This document shows positions 63,979-64,000 of a stretch of 64,000 bases of DNA, in pieces (position 1 is the stretch's first letter; each line of letters starts with the position of its first letter). Source of the DNA: Trichaptum fuscoviolaceum (taxonomy: Eukaryota; Basidiomycota; Agaricomycetes; Hymenochaetales; Trichaptaceae); the NCBI GenBank assembly GCA_910574455.1, contig CAJSYZ010000004.1, positions 2,853,528-2,917,527 on the forward strand. Direction: 5' to 3'. A model generated the notes under the pieces. It saw only the letters and a program-made list of their open reading frames with translations, was not told where the DNA came from and ran no database searches. The position numbers and the translations under genes are program-made.

Positions 63979-64000
63979 AATAGGTTATGAGCCTTGGGCA

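Overview
This is a nuclear window from a mushroom-forming basidiomycete (Agaricomycetes). The evidence is short GT-AG introns of about 46-70 nt, a Plavaka-type transposase with its usual partner gene, a KDZ transposase, a Ty3/gypsy chromovirus, a Ty1/copia element and Tad-like LINEs with an RNase H domain. Almost all of it is mobile DNA. I saw no rRNA, tRNA, CRISPR or housekeeping gene.

Layout. 1-8057: 3' half of a chromodomain Ty3/gypsy element with an 841-bp 3' LTR. Between pol and the LTR it carries a five-exon antisense gene with a zinc-cluster-like motif, split by a 2.85-kb foldback (long palindrome) transposon with an exact 7-bp target duplication. 8058-34855: a multi-gene block whose spacers are crowded with a few short palindromic motifs. 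It holds a trypsin-like protease gene (-), a coiled-coil protein gene (-), an orphan acidic protein gene (+), a Plavaka transposase (-) and the divergently transcribed Plavaka partner gene (+). The partner is built from tiny exons and is split by a full-length LINE (A). 35282-38696: a decayed copia element ending in its 3' LTR. 38784-42332: a KDZ transposase missing its N-terminus. 42560-42918: a foldback end fragment. 42926-63492: a nest of LINEs. A twin-primed LINE F (+) was hit by full-length LINE B (-), which was hit by LINE D (-, itself hit by LINE E, +), by LINE C (+, itself hit by a hAT element), by a second foldback element and by a 165-bp solo LTR. 63493-64000: a gypsy protease fragment and the start of a second copia LTR nearly identical to the one at 38439.

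How the parts relate. The Plavaka transposase and its partner share a 589-bp motif-rich intergenic region, so they look like one autonomous transposon. Because the same motifs fill the spacers around the three unrelated genes to their left, I infer one large cargo-carrying element, but its ends were not found. The foldback elements encode nothing recognisable and must be moved by a transposase elsewhere. The target duplications (TSDs) recovered are 7 bp for both foldbacks, 8 bp for hAT, 5 bp for the solo LTR, and 15, 15, 13 and 6 bp for LINEs A, B, D and F; they give a relative order of insertions. The most unusual points are the antisense gene inside the chromovirus, the homologized arms of the foldback elements, and the runs of homologous introns at the 5' ends of two genes in the Plavaka block.
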